From positions 186,248 through 250,247 of the forward strand of contig CAJTRM010000001.1 of NCBI GenBank assembly GCA_910578865.1: 64,000 nt of DNA. The letters are read 5' to 3'. The notes under the pieces are model-generated. The model was not told the origin of the DNA, did not search any database, and saw only the letters and a list, made by a program, of their open reading frames with translations. This stretch comes from an uncultured Dorea sp. (GTDB lineage: Bacteria > Bacillota_A > Clostridia > Lachnospirales > Lachnospiraceae). The position numbers and the translations under genes are program-made. Of this stretch, positions 7,988-15,883 are shown piece after piece. Every line of letters starts with the position of its first letter. Positions within the stretch are counted from its first letter, which is position 1.

Positions 7988-9471
7988 TAAATCGTACCTC
8001 CCGTTGCTAATGTCATTACATTTTCCTGATTTGCTTCTTCTTTATAAATAATCCCTCTGACCAGGCCTTCGCGCACGACCATCACACGGTCGCTCATCCC
8101 GAGCACCTCCGGCAGCTCAGAAGATACCATGATAATAGCCACTCCCTTGGCAGCTAGGTCATTGATAATATTGTAAATTTCTTTTTTCGCGCCGATGTCC
8201 ACGCCCCTGGTGGGCTCATCCAAGATCAGGATCTTCGGCTCTGTATAGACCCATTTCGCAAAAACAACCTTTTGCTGGTTCCCTCCGCTCAGGTTATTGC
8301 ACTCATGGAACGGCCCGAAACAGCGGATATGCAGTTCTTCAATGCCTTTGCCTACCAGGTCTTTCTCCTTCTTCCTGTCAATCACATGGTTTTTGGATAT
8401 CGAAGAAAGGTTTGCAAGAGAAATATTTTTCTCGATGCTTTCCTCCAGCATCAGGCCTTCCACCTTCCGATCCTCCGTAATAAACCCGATGCCGTTTTTC
8501 ATTGCCTGGATCGGAGATTTGATCTGCACCTCTCTGCCATTGATCTCAATTTTTCCGGACTCATACGGAAGATTTCCGAAAATAGCCTGCATAATCTCTG
8601 TACGACCGGCTCCCATGAGGCCGGATACCCCAAGTACCTCTCCGGCTTTCACTTCAAATTCCACATCCTGGAACACGCCCTTTTTCGTCAGGCCGCTGAC
8701 CTTCAGCACCGTCTCCCCGATCTCACAATCTCGTTCCGGATAGCGTTCTCCAATCTCCCTGCCGATCATCAGCTTCACAATTTCGTTCATATTTGTCTCC
8801 GGTATGTTCCGGGTACCCACATAGGTCCCGTCACGGAGCACGCTGATCCTGTCGCACAGTTCAAAGATCTCTTCCATCCTGTGGGATATGTACACAATAG
8901 ACACTCCGGATTTGCGGAGAGACTGAATCACCTCAAACAGTACTACCGTCTCACTCTGCGTCAGAGCTGCCGTAGGCTCATCCATGATAATAACCTTCGC
9001 ATCTACCATAAGAGCTTTGCAGATCTCAATCATCTGCTGCTGCCCTACAGACAGGTTGGACATTACTTCTCCCGGGTCAATCCGGACTCCCAGACGCCCC
9101 AGAGCCTCTGCCGCTTTCTGCCTCATTGCCTTCCGGTCGCACAGGCCGAACTTTTTCGTAATCTCTTTCCCCATAAAGAGGTTCTCCTCCACCGTCAGGT
9201 CAAACAGGACATTCAGCTCCTGGTGGATAAATACGATTCCCGCCTTCTCCGCCTCCTGAGGATTCTTATAGTTTACCTCCTGCCCGTCTACGATCACTGT
9301 GCCCTTGTCTTTCGTGTAAACACCGGTCAAAATTTTCATCAGGGTAGACTTCCCGGCCCCGTTCTCCCCCATCAGTGCGTGGACTTCGCCATGATCCAGG
9401 ACAAAACCGGCGTCCTTAAGCACTTGATTTGTTCCGAAGGATTTATCAATTCCCTTCATCTCAATCTGCAT
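7987..9471 (-). CDS. rbsA: Ribose-type ABC transporter ATPase RbsA
   Basis: This 494-residue protein contains two ABC ATPase halves, as in RbsA/MglA/XylG. The first has Walker A GENGAGKST (about 35-43), signature LSVGQQQ and Walker B IIMDEPTA. The second has a degenerate Walker A (GLMGAGRTE) with signature LSGGNQQ and Walker B LILDEPTRG. One competent and one altered site is the rule in this family. It energises import through RbsC. A GGGAGG site precedes the ATG, and rbsD lies 21 bp upstream. Confidence 0.95.
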   Translation of the reverse strand: MQIEMKGIDKSFGTNQVLKDAGFVLDHGEVHALMGENGAGKSTLMKILTGVYTKDKGTVIVDGQEVNYKNPQEAEKAGIVFIHQELNVLFDLTVEENLFMGKEITKKFGLCDRKAMRQKAAEALGRLGVRIDPGEVMSNLSVGQQQMIEICKALMVDAKVIIMDEPTAALTQSETVVLFEVIQSLRKSGVSIVYISHRMEEIFELCDRISVLRDGTYVGTRNIPETNMNEIVKLMIGREIGERYPERDCEIGETVLKVSGLTKKGVFQDVEFEVKAGEVLGVSGLMGAGRTEIMQAIFGNLPYESGKIEINGREVQIKSPIQAMKNGIGFITEDRKVEGLMLEESIEKNISLANLSSISKNHVIDRKKEKDLVGKGIEELHIRCFGPFHECNNLSGGNQQKVVFAKWVYTEPKILILDEPTRGVDIGAKKEIYNIINDLAAKGVAIIMVSSELPEVLGMSDRVMVVREGLVRGIIYKEEANQENVMTLATGGTI

Positions 9472-9492
9472 TTTTCTTCCTCCCTTTGAACT

Positions 9493-9900
9493 CTAAAATA
9501 AACACGCGGACTGCAGGATGATATTCGCATACGGTGTCGTCTCCCCCGTTCTGACTACTGCCTTGCATGTCTTTGTCTGCGCTTTCAGCTCCGTGTGCGG
9601 TACATACTCGACCTCACACGCCGTATCCATCCCGTCCACAAGTGTCAGGATCTCTTCCAGGATCTCGGCATTTTTCTCCTTGATCTCCTCTGCCAGAACT
9701 ACCTTTTCAATCTTCATTTCCTTTGCGACTTCCCTGAGCACCTCCATAAAGGACGGCACGCCAAGCTTTAACGCAAGATCAATCCGTTCCGTCTCGTCAG
9801 GGATCGGAAGGCCGCAGTCCCCGACCGCAATTGTATCCGTGTGTCCCATATAGGACAGCACTCTTGAAATATCTGCATTTATAATCCCATTTCTTTTCAT
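9493..9900 (-). CDS. rbsD: D-ribose pyranase RbsD
   Basis: This 135-residue protein matches RbsD along its whole length. It starts MKRNGIINADIS and has the conserved His20 in YMGHTD, the GDCGLPIP segment, and the C-terminal RTGETTPYANIIL. RbsD converts beta-pyranose to beta-furanose ribose, the form used by ribokinase. It lies 4 bp after rbsK with GGAGGG before the ATG. Its presence is the best sign that this operon handles ribose. Confidence 0.95.
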   Translation of the reverse strand: MKRNGIINADISRVLSYMGHTDTIAVGDCGLPIPDETERIDLALKLGVPSFMEVLREVAKEMKIEKVVLAEEIKEKNAEILEEILTLVDGMDTACEVEYVPHTELKAQTKTCKAVVRTGETTPYANIILQSACLF

Positions 9901-9904
9901 CCTT

Positions 9905-10795
9905 TTATCCCTCCATCGCTTTCTTCACTTCTTCATAGGTCGGCATTCCGCCCTGGGCTCCGAATTTCTCCGTAGATAACCCTGCCGCCGTATTAGCAAA
10001 CAAAAGGGCGTCTCTGATAGCCTTCCCTTCCGTAACCGCTACTGTAAATGCCCCATTCAAAGTATCGCCGGCTCCTGTCGTATCCACAACGTCGGCTTTC
10101 CTCGCAGGCACAAGGATAACTTCTCCGTTCTTCAGGCATGTGCTTACCCCTCTGGACCCCTGGGTGATCACCAGCTTCTCGGGATATTTCTTCATCATTT
10201 CCTCAAAGGTAAGATCCGTTCCAAATAAAATCACCGCCTCATGCTCATTCGGAGTCAGGTACGTCACCTTTTCAAGCACCCCCTGCTTTACCGGCCTTGC
10301 CGGTCCCGGGTTAAGCACAACCTTTACACCGTTCTGTGCACAGAGATCCACCACGTACTCAATGGTCTCCTGCGGGATCTCATGCTGCAGCAGCACGATC
10401 TCGCATTCCAGCAGAGCGTCTTTTACCTCGTTGACATAGTCAATGTCCACATGATCATTCGTTCCTGCAACTACGATAATCGTATTGTCGTTGTCCCCAA
10501 CGGTGATCATAGCCAATCCGGTAGGAACCCCCGGAATTGTCTTAATACATTTTGTCTCAACGCCCGTTTCCTGAAGGTTTTTCACAAGACTTGATCCCGC
10601 CGCGTCATCCCCCACGCACCCGAACATCTCGACCTGCGCTCCGAGCTTTGCCATGGCGACCGCCTGGTTGGCTCCTTTTCCGCCCGGGATATACTTAAGA
10701 TCTTCACCCTTAAGCGTCTCACCCTTAAGCGGAATCCGCTCTGCCTTCACCGTCATATCCATGTTGATACTTCCGACTACTCCTATCTTTCCCAT
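9905..10795 (-). CDS. rbsK: Ribokinase RbsK
   Basis: This 296-residue PfkB-family kinase has the N-terminal GGKGAN motif (38-43) and the C-terminal DTTGAGDT motif (GAGD 241-244, catalytic Asp244). It phosphorylates ribose to ribose 5-phosphate, which enters the pentose phosphate pathway. It is the first gene of rbsKDACB; the binding protein gene is last. AAGGAGA precedes the ATG. Its promoter carries a near-perfect copy of the operator found upstream of the lacI-1 operon. Confidence 0.95.
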   Translation of the reverse strand: MGKIGVVGSINMDMTVKAERIPLKGETLKGEDLKYIPGGKGANQAVAMAKLGAQVEMFGCVGDDAAGSSLVKNLQETGVETKCIKTIPGVPTGLAMITVGDNDNTIIVVAGTNDHVDIDYVNEVKDALLECEIVLLQHEIPQETIEYVVDLCAQNGVKVVLNPGPARPVKQGVLEKVTYLTPNEHEAVILFGTDLTFEEMMKKYPEKLVITQGSRGVSTCLKNGEVILVPARKADVVDTTGAGDTLNGAFTVAVTEGKAIRDALLFANTAAGLSTEKFGAQGGMPTYEEVKKAMEG

Positions 10796-10829
10796 ATTTT
10801 TGTATCTCCTTTTTCGTTCTTATGTTTAT

Positions 10830-10857
10830 ATTATAAACTTTTATATAAAATTTTCAA
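10830..10857 (-). promoter_or_regulatory. rbs operon promoter with overlapping LacI-type operator
   Basis: On the minus strand there is a -35 TTGAAA (10852-10857), a 16-base spacer and a -10 TATAAT (10830-10835). The 14-mer tataaacttttata (10832-10845) differs from the perfect palindrome at the lacI-1 promoter by one central base. The -35, spacer length, -10 and operator position are all the same, so the same regulator or regulators probably bind both. Confidence 0.75.
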
Positions 10858-11059
10858 TATTATTTTATAATATTTTTCTATAGAATTGATATTTCGTTTA
10901 TATTATCCAAATTTAAATAGTGTTTTTTGTGTAGTTTTCACATTTATATTTCAGTTTTTCTTTGTTTCTCATATTCTTCCTCCATCTTTTTACAAAAAAT
11001 ATTTTATAAAATTTTATATAATATTTTACATCACAAGCAAAAAAGAAATCACACGAAAA
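10858..11059. other. AT-rich intergenic stretch between rbsK promoter and lacI-3 terminator
   Basis: The rbsK to lacI-3 gap is 316 bp in total. Besides the promoter at one end and the terminator at the other, I see only AT-rich DNA, rich in T runs on the plus strand, and no convincing gene or RNA structure. Confidence 0.5.
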
Positions 11060-11095
11060 CCCGGGATGTAAATAACTGTTTATTTACATCCCGGG
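11060..11095 (-). terminator. Rho-independent terminator after lacI-3
   Basis: A perfect 15-bp stem (11060-11074 with 11081-11095) has a cccggg base and a 6-base loop. The minus strand continues GTTTTC beyond it. It lies 16 bp downstream of lacI-3 and insulates the regulator from the rbs operon. Confidence 0.85.
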
Positions 11096-11111
11096 CTCTA
11101 TAAGCTCTTTA

Positions 11112-12122
11112 TTATCTCTCTTTCCGTATATCCTTCACACTGCCCCGCTCGACAAACTCCGCACAAACCTGGATCTTCACTTTCGCCTTACTATCCTTCT
11201 CCTCCGCCGATACAAGCTCACGGACAGCCCTTGCCCCCAGCTCCTGCTTATACACATGCACCGTAGACAGCGGGGGATCCGAAACCATCCCGTAAGCCAC
11301 ATTGTCAAAACCGATCACCGATATATCTCCGGGGACTTGATAACCGCACTCTTTCATTGCCTGCATACTCCCGATTGCAATCACGTCATTATCAGCAAAA
11401 AATGCTGTAGGCACCTCTTCTGCCCCGGCCAGATATTCCTTCATCCCCTGATACGCAGTCTCTATTCTGGTCCCCACCGTTGCGATGTATTCCGGCCTCA
11501 CCGGAAGTCCGTATTTGCTCATCACCTGATAGTACCCCGTCTCCCGGGATCTGAAAGCCTGTATCCGAAATTCCCCTCTTAGATAGCCGATCTTTTCATG
11601 TCCCTTTTCCACCAGATATTCCACGGCATCCGCAGCTGCTTCACTGTCGTTGATCAGAACACAGTCGAATGCATAATTATCACTGCGCCCATCCAGTAAT
11701 ATAATACGGTTCCGCGCATGGATGTAAGGCTCGTAATCCTCCTCCAGCATCTCCGTCCCAAGAAGCACTACAGCACTCTGCATATCCGTCAGTATATCTA
11801 GAAGCTGCTCCTTATAATCCGGATCACTGATATCCACATAACAGAATATCGTCTCGTACCCCATAAGCTTCGCCTGATGCTCCACACCTTCGATCATAGT
11901 CGTATGAAACGAACTGTCATCAATGATCCGTCCGTTTCTCCTGAATATTACAAAGCGGATCTTGGTAATCTCTTCTTCCACACGATATCCCAGCTCCTGT
12001 GCAACCCTCAATATTTTTTCGGCAGTCTCCTTATTGACCCCTTTTTTACGGTTCAGCGCATTGGAAACTGTAGACATAGAAAACCCTGTTTCCTCACTGA
12101 TCTTGCGAATATTGACCTTCAT
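11112..12122 (-). CDS. LacI-family transcriptional regulator (paralogue 3, upstream of rbs operon)
   Basis: This is a 336-residue LacI-family repressor with HTH segment SMSTVSNALN and a sugar-binding core. It closely matches paralogue 2 (IRFVIFRRNG, SVIGFDNVAYG, HVYKQELG). The frame opens at 12140, but the ATG at 12122 has AGAGGA at 9-base spacing. The short HTH-to-core linker seen in the other two is present here as well. By position it is the likely ribose-operon regulator, though all three share nearly the same recognition helix and could bind the same operators. Confidence 0.9.
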   Translation of the reverse strand: MKVNIRKISEETGFSMSTVSNALNRKKGVNKETAEKILRVAQELGYRVEEEITKIRFVIFRRNGRIIDDSSFHTTMIEGVEHQAKLMGYETIFCYVDISDPDYKEQLLDILTDMQSAVVLLGTEMLEEDYEPYIHARNRIILLDGRSDNYAFDCVLINDSEAAADAVEYLVEKGHEKIGYLRGEFRIQAFRSRETGYYQVMSKYGLPVRPEYIATVGTRIETAYQGMKEYLAGAEEVPTAFFADNDVIAIGSMQAMKECGYQVPGDISVIGFDNVAYGMVSDPPLSTVHVYKQELGARAVRELVSAEEKDSKAKVKIQVCAEFVERGSVKDIRKER

Positions 12123-12145
12123 ATCTTTCTGTCCTCTCATTTCAA

Positions 12146-12166
12146 GTGTGTACTATTATAACACAC
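12146..12166 (-). promoter_or_regulatory. lacI-3 extended -10 promoter within an inverted repeat
   Basis: The minus strand reads TGTTATAAT (TATAAT at 12155-12160). The box is framed by 6-bp inverted arms gtgtgt (12146-12151) and acacac (12161-12166), which could be a regulator site. A -35 is not clear. Confidence 0.45.
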
Positions 12167-12216
12167 CTTCAATTTTTTAGAGCACAAAGTTGGGATTTTT
12201 TTAATATTTTTTCACA

Positions 12217-12256
12217 CTAAAAAAGGTATTGTGCGGGTATACCCGCACAATACCTT
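12217..12256 (-). terminator. Strong terminator after rplL
   Basis: A perfect 17-bp palindrome (12223-12239 with 12240-12256) forms a GC-rich hairpin, followed on the minus strand by TTTTTT. It ends the ribosomal operon 30 bp after rplL, so no rpoB transcript continues from here. Confidence 0.92.
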
Positions 12257-12285
12257 ATCGTCATTATACTCAGTTTATCTCCGGA

Positions 12286-12663
12286 TTATTTAAGGTTAAC
12301 CTCTGCACCTTCGCCCTCAAGCTTAGCCTTGATCTCCTCAGCCTCAGCCTTGGAAACGCCTTCTTTTACTACCTTCGGTGCGCCGTCAACTACTTCTTTA
12401 GCCTCTTTCAGGCCAAGTCCTGTGATCTCACGAACAACCTTAATTACTTTAACCTTGGAAGCGCCTGCAGAAACTAACTCTACATCAAACTCATCTTTCT
12501 CTTCCTCAGCTGCTGCACCATCTCCTGCTGCCGCTGCAACTACTACGCCTGCTGCTGCAGAAACACCAAATTCTTCTTCACAAGCTTTTACTAAATCATT
12601 TAATTCTAATACTGATAATTCTTTGATTGCATCAATAAATTCAGCTGTTGTTAATTTTGCCAT
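12286..12663 (-). CDS. rplL: Ribosomal protein bL12 (L7/L12)
   Basis: This 125-residue stalk protein has the N-terminal dimerisation part (MAKLTTAEFIDAIKEL), an Ala/Gly-rich hinge, and the factor-binding C-terminal domain (KVKVIKVVREITGLGLKEAK). It forms the ribosomal stalk with L10 and recruits translation GTPases. The ATG at 12663 is chosen because GGAGG lies 8 bases upstream; an earlier in-frame ATG adds five residues not seen in the family. It is preceded by rplJ and followed by a strong terminator. Confidence 0.98.
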   Translation of the reverse strand: MAKLTTAEFIDAIKELSVLELNDLVKACEEEFGVSAAAGVVVAAAAGDGAAAEEEKDEFDVELVSAGASKVKVIKVVREITGLGLKEAKEVVDGAPKVVKEGVSKAEAEEIKAKLEGEGAEVNLK

Positions 12664-12701
12664 TTTGTTATCCTCCATTTAAATATTTTTTTTAAATCCT
12701 C

Positions 12702-13265
12702 TTACTCCTCTGCTGCCGCTTCAGCCGGAGCTTCTTCTACTGCTGTTTCCTCTGCCGGAGCAGCAGCCTCACAGTTCTCTGCACCGCCCTGCTCTGCGAT
12801 CTGATTAAGAACGCGGGCAAGATTGGTAATCGGTGACTGCAGGCTTCCAAGCAATTTGGACAGCAATTCTTCTCTTGACGGAATCTTTGACAGCTCAACC
12901 AGGGCATTGGCATCATACACTTCACCTTCAACCACGCCGGCCTTCAGCTCAAGAGCCTTTGCATCTTTTGCAAATTTACAGAGAATTCTTGCCGGAGCTG
13001 TTGCGTCATCTTTTGAGATCGCAAGGGCGCTAGGGCCTTCCAGGTGTTCGTCCAGACCTGCAAACTCTGTTCCCTCAAAAGCTCTTTTCATCATTGTGTT
13101 TTTGCAGACCTTGTAAAGGATCCCTGCTTCCCTCAGCTGCTTACGAAGCTCTGTATCCTGAGCTACAGTAAGGCCACGGTAGTCAACTAACACAACACTT
13201 GCTGCACCTTTAACGTCTTCTGCAATAGCCTGTACGATTGGTTGCTTTAATTCAACTTTTGCCAC
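12702..13265 (-). CDS. rplJ: Ribosomal protein uL10
   Basis: This 187-residue protein is L10, which anchors the L12 dimers to the ribosome. It starts at GTG (13265) with AAGGAGGT nine bases upstream and reads MAKVELKQPIVQAI. It has the central LVDYRGLTVAQ segment and a C-terminal helix that binds L12, followed by a tail rich in Ala and Glu. Expression is likely controlled by the L10 leader between this gene and rplA. Confidence 0.97.
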   Translation of the reverse strand: MAKVELKQPIVQAIAEDVKGAASVVLVDYRGLTVAQDTELRKQLREAGILYKVCKNTMMKRAFEGTEFAGLDEHLEGPSALAISKDDATAPARILCKFAKDAKALELKAGVVEGEVYDANALVELSKIPSREELLSKLLGSLQSPITNLARVLNQIAEQGGAENCEAAAPAEETAVEEAPAEAAAEE

Positions 13266-13312
13266 GAATGTCGCACCTCCTTATAGTATTTGTCTGACTG
13301 CATAAGGAAATA

Positions 13313-13432
13313 TATAAAACCTCTGTGCCCGGAGACACAGAGGTATTGTAATTCATATAATGAAATCCAACTTTCCTCGGCAGGCGTTTGTCTACTTACG
13401 CTTACGCACCTGCTGTCTTCGGCAGTCATTGC
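13313..13432 (-). ncRNA. Ribosomal protein L10 leader (autoregulatory 5' UTR)
   Basis: The 5' region of the rplJL transcript shows the features of the known L10 leader: paired segments ACTGCCGAAGACAGCAGGTG and CGCCTGCCGAGGA, then a hairpin (arms 13319-13327 and 13336-13344) followed by TTTTATAT, an attenuator-type terminator. Excess L10-L12 complex binds such leaders and lowers expression. A consensus promoter lies just upstream. Confidence 0.85.
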
Positions 13433-13438
13433 TTTGCT

Positions 13439-13467
13439 ATTATAGCACTATCTATTTTCAATGTCAA
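13439..13467 (-). promoter_or_regulatory. Consensus promoter of rplJ-rplL
   Basis: On the minus strand a perfect TTGACA (13462-13467), 17-base spacer and perfect TATAAT (13439-13444) lie in the rplA-rplJ gap. It gives rplJL its own start, directly before the L10 leader. Confidence 0.93.
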
Positions 13468-13476
13468 CAACAAAGA

Positions 13477-14169
13477 TTAAACCAGCTTCATCGGGTTAAT
13501 CTTAACGCCCGGCCCCATTGTAGAAGTAAGGACTACGCTCTTTAAGAACTGGCCCTTTACTGCTGCCGGCCTTGCCTTTATTATTGCATCGATAAGCGTC
13601 TGGAAGTTGTCCGTAAGCTGTTCTTCGGTAAATGAAGCTTTACCTAACGGCACATGGATAATGTTTGTTTTGTCAAGTCTGTACTCAATCTTACCGGCCT
13701 TGATATCCTGAATGGCTTTTGTGACATCCATGGTTACGGTACCTGCCTTCGGGTTCGGCATAAGCCCCTTCGGTCCAAGTACACGTCCGAGACGTCCTAC
13801 AACGCCCATCATATCCGGTGTAGCAACTACTACGTCAAACTCAAACCAGTTCTCGTTCTGAATCTTCGGAATCAGTTCGTCAGCACCCACATAATCTGCG
13901 CCTGCTGCTTTTGCTTCCTCAGCCTTGGCATCCTTTGCAAATACCAGGATACGAACCTTCTTACCGGTTCCGTGCGGCAGTACGACCGCGCCGCGGATCT
14001 GCTGGTCAGCGTGACGTCCGTCACATCCTGTTCTGATATGAGCTTCAACTGTCTCATCAAATTTTGCTACTGCAGTCTTTTTAACTAATGATACTGCGTC
14101 CGCCACATCGTAGAGATTACCTCTGTCGATTGCCTTTGCAGCCTCAACATATTTCTTTCCTCTTTTCAT
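13477..14169 (-). CDS. rplA: Ribosomal protein uL1
   Basis: This 230-residue protein is L1, the mobile stalk protein of the large subunit at the E site. It begins MKRGKKYVEAAKAIDRGNLY, contains GTGKKVRILVFAKD, and has the conserved segment GRLGRVLGPKGLMPNPKAGT. GGAGG precedes the ATG. It follows rplK in the usual L11 operon order. Confidence 0.98.
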   Translation of the reverse strand: MKRGKKYVEAAKAIDRGNLYDVADAVSLVKKTAVAKFDETVEAHIRTGCDGRHADQQIRGAVVLPHGTGKKVRILVFAKDAKAEEAKAAGADYVGADELIPKIQNENWFEFDVVVATPDMMGVVGRLGRVLGPKGLMPNPKAGTVTMDVTKAIQDIKAGKIEYRLDKTNIIHVPLGKASFTEEQLTDNFQTLIDAIIKARPAAVKGQFLKSVVLTSTMGPGVKINPMKLV

Positions 14170-14212
14170 TTAAATAAACCTCCTTGTGGTAATATCGGGA
14201 TACCCCTCCCAC

Positions 14213-14638
14213 TTATTCTTCAACTGTTACACCCATGCTGCGGCAGGTTCCTGCCACCATGCTCATAGCTGCCTCTACAGATGCTGCGTTCAGATCCGGC
14301 ATTTTCAGCTCTGCGATCTCCTTCAGCTGCTCTTTTGTAATTGTAGCAACTTTTTTCTTGTTCGGAACGCCTGAACCTGATTTCAGTTTACATGCCTTTT
14401 TGATCAGAACCGGAGCCGGCGGCGTCTTGGTGATAAAGCTGAAGCTTCTGTCACTGTAAACGGTGATTACTACAGGGATGATCAGATCTCCCTGGTCTGC
14501 TGTCCTTGCATTGAACTGCTTTGTAAATTCAACGATATTTACACCATGCTGTCCAAGTGCAGGACCAACCGGTGGTGCCGGTGTTGCTTTTCCGGCCGGA
14601 ATCTGTAACTTAATGTAACCTTGTACTTTTTTTGCCAT
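14213..14638 (-). CDS. rplK: Ribosomal protein uL11
   Basis: This 141-residue protein is L11, part of the GTPase-associated centre. The N-terminal GYIKLQIPAGKATPAPPVGP and the QHGVNIVEFTKQFNART segment are diagnostic; the C-terminal domain binds 23S rRNA. AAGGAGGT precedes the ATG. It lies between nusG and rplA, as in most bacteria. Confidence 0.98.
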   Translation of the reverse strand: MAKKVQGYIKLQIPAGKATPAPPVGPALGQHGVNIVEFTKQFNARTADQGDLIIPVVITVYSDRSFSFITKTPPAPVLIKKACKLKSGSGVPNKKKVATITKEQLKEIAELKMPDLNAASVEAAMSMVAGTCRSMGVTVEE

Positions 14639-14691
14639 TTTAATTACCTCCTTGTGGTGATCGCGGAACTCTTATGGATCCTCCCACGCTT

Positions 14692-15207
14692 TTACACTTT
14701 CTTAACCTCTGCGAAACTGATTTCAACCGGTGTTTCGCGACCGAACAGTTCAACATTGATGGTGAGACTCTGCTTCTGTGTATTCATAGACTGGATCACT
14801 CCGACAGTTTCTGCCCATGCACCGGCAATTACCTGAACGGTATCGCCTTCTTCAAAGTCCACAACAATATTATCCCTCTTAATTCCAAGCGGAGCCATCT
14901 CTGCATCCGTGAGCGGAACCGGTTTGGATCCCGGCCCTACAAATCCCGTGACACCTCTTGTATTGCGGACGACATACCATGTATCGTCATTCATGATCAT
15001 ATGAATAAGCACATAGCCCGGGAACATCTTTTTCTGGGCAGCCTTCTGCACCCCGTTTTTGAGTTCCACCACATCCTGCATCGGGACACGGACTTCCAGG
15101 ATCTGATCTTCAAGATGCCTGTTTTCGATTGTTTTATCAATGTTGGCTTTCACTTTGTTCTCATACCCGGAATAGGTATGGACTACATACCATTTTGCCT
15201 CTGACAT
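14692..15207 (-). CDS. nusG: Transcription termination/antitermination protein NusG
   Basis: This 171-residue protein has the NGN domain (WYVVHTYSGYENKVKANID; FPGYVLIHM) and a C-terminal KOW domain (FEEGDTVQVIAGAWAE). NusG binds RNA polymerase and affects pausing and coupling to translation. AAGGTGAG precedes the ATG. It sits between secE and rplK in the standard order. Confidence 0.97.
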   Translation of the reverse strand: MSEAKWYVVHTYSGYENKVKANIDKTIENRHLEDQILEVRVPMQDVVELKNGVQKAAQKKMFPGYVLIHMIMNDDTWYVVRNTRGVTGFVGPGSKPVPLTDAEMAPLGIKRDNIVVDFEEGDTVQVIAGAWAETVGVIQSMNTQKQSLTINVELFGRETPVEISFAEVKKV

Positions 15208-15235
15208 AAACTCACCTTTCTTGTTCGTCAGTTAA

Positions 15236-15433
15236 TCAGCCCAGAGTTGTCAGGATATTCACCCCGTACTGGGCCAGGAAATCAACCAATGCAATGATTG
15301 CTCCCAACACTACGGATACGGAAACAACTGCCGCCGTGTGTTTCACAAGTGTCTTCCTGTCCGGCCAGATAATTTTGTTAAATTCAGCCTTAAGGCCTTT
15401 GAACCAGCTTTTCTTCTGAGCCTTCTCACTCAT
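15236..15433 (-). CDS. secE: Preprotein translocase subunit SecE
   Basis: This 65-residue protein has a basic N-terminus (KSWFKGLKAEFNKIIWPDRK) and a single membrane helix (AAVVSVSVVLGAIIALVDFL), as in the short Gram-positive SecE. It stabilises SecY in the membrane. The start is the ATG at 15433, with AAGGAG eight bases upstream; a GTG three codons earlier is less likely. It is between rpmG and nusG. Confidence 0.93.
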   Translation of the reverse strand: MSEKAQKKSWFKGLKAEFNKIIWPDRKTLVKHTAAVVSVSVVLGAIIALVDFLAQYGVNILTTLG

Positions 15434-15455
15434 GACATTCACTCCTTTGCGGCGA

Positions 15456-15605
15456 TTATTTCGTTTCCTTGTGCATTGTGTGTGACTTACAGAACTTGCA
15501 GTACTTCTTTGTCTCCATGCGTTCCGGATGAGCTTTTTTATCCTTGGTCATGTTGTAGTTACGCTGCTTGCACTCTGTACATTCCAATGTGATTCTTGTA
15601 CGCAC
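15456..15605 (-). CDS. rpmG: Ribosomal protein bL33
   Basis: This 49-residue protein reads from GTG at 15605 (MRTRITLECTECKQRNYNM) to a stop at 15456. It is L33 of the zinc-binding type: two CxxC pairs are visible (CTEC and CKFC). A GAGGTGG site lies six bases upstream. It is the first gene of the secE-nusG-rplKA operon. Confidence 0.93.
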   Translation of the reverse strand: MRTRITLECTECKQRNYNMTKDKKAHPERMETKKYCKFCKSHTMHKETK

Positions 15606-15712
15606 AACTTCCACCTCGCTTTATAATTCTTAAGTTAACGTGTTACTCGACAGTTTGCGAGACTGCCTCATTTTTAGGCATAAAAAAAAGACCTACTTCC
15701 ATTCGCCAGATT

Positions 15713-15741
15713 AGCGTACCACAAAACACACGTAAAATCAA
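15713..15741 (-). promoter_or_regulatory. Probable promoter of rpmG-secE-nusG operon
   Basis: The minus strand shows -35 TTGATT (15736-15741), 17-base spacer and -10 TACGCT (15713-15718), the latter preceded by TGG as an extended -10. The transcript would have a leader of about 100 bases. The rest of the 278-bp gap to glgC holds no gene that I can recognise. Confidence 0.6.
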
Positions 15742-15821
15742 GGGTTTTATAGTTGAATTATCCCCGTCATAATTCACAGAAAATCAATTTAATATTTTTT
15801 TGTACAAAATTGCATAAATAA

Positions 15822-15850
15822 TTGCATATGCAGGAAATAAATTGTATAAT
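15822..15850 (+). promoter_or_regulatory. glgC-glgD promoter
   Basis: TTGCAT (15822-15827), a 17-base spacer and a perfect TATAAT (15845-15850) precede glgC by about 33 bp. It is a good sigma-A promoter for the glycogen genes and is divergent from the rpmG promoter. Confidence 0.85.
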
Positions 15851-15883
15851 ATTGCTCATAAGATATGAAAGAGAGGGCTCACT

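Noticed and set aside
8272..9489. Long plus-strand open frame of about 405 codons
   Set aside because: It is exactly antisense to rbsA, which has all ABC motifs and a good ribosome binding site. The antisense product has no recognisable motif.
15665..15690. Small inverted repeat next to an A run, considered as a terminator
   Set aside because: On the minus strand the T run lies before the stem, and on the plus strand A follows, so neither orientation fits a terminator.
15606..15883. Search for a tRNA gene near rpmG
   Set aside because: tRNA genes are often near this operon, but no cloverleaf with the usual arms was found in this gap.
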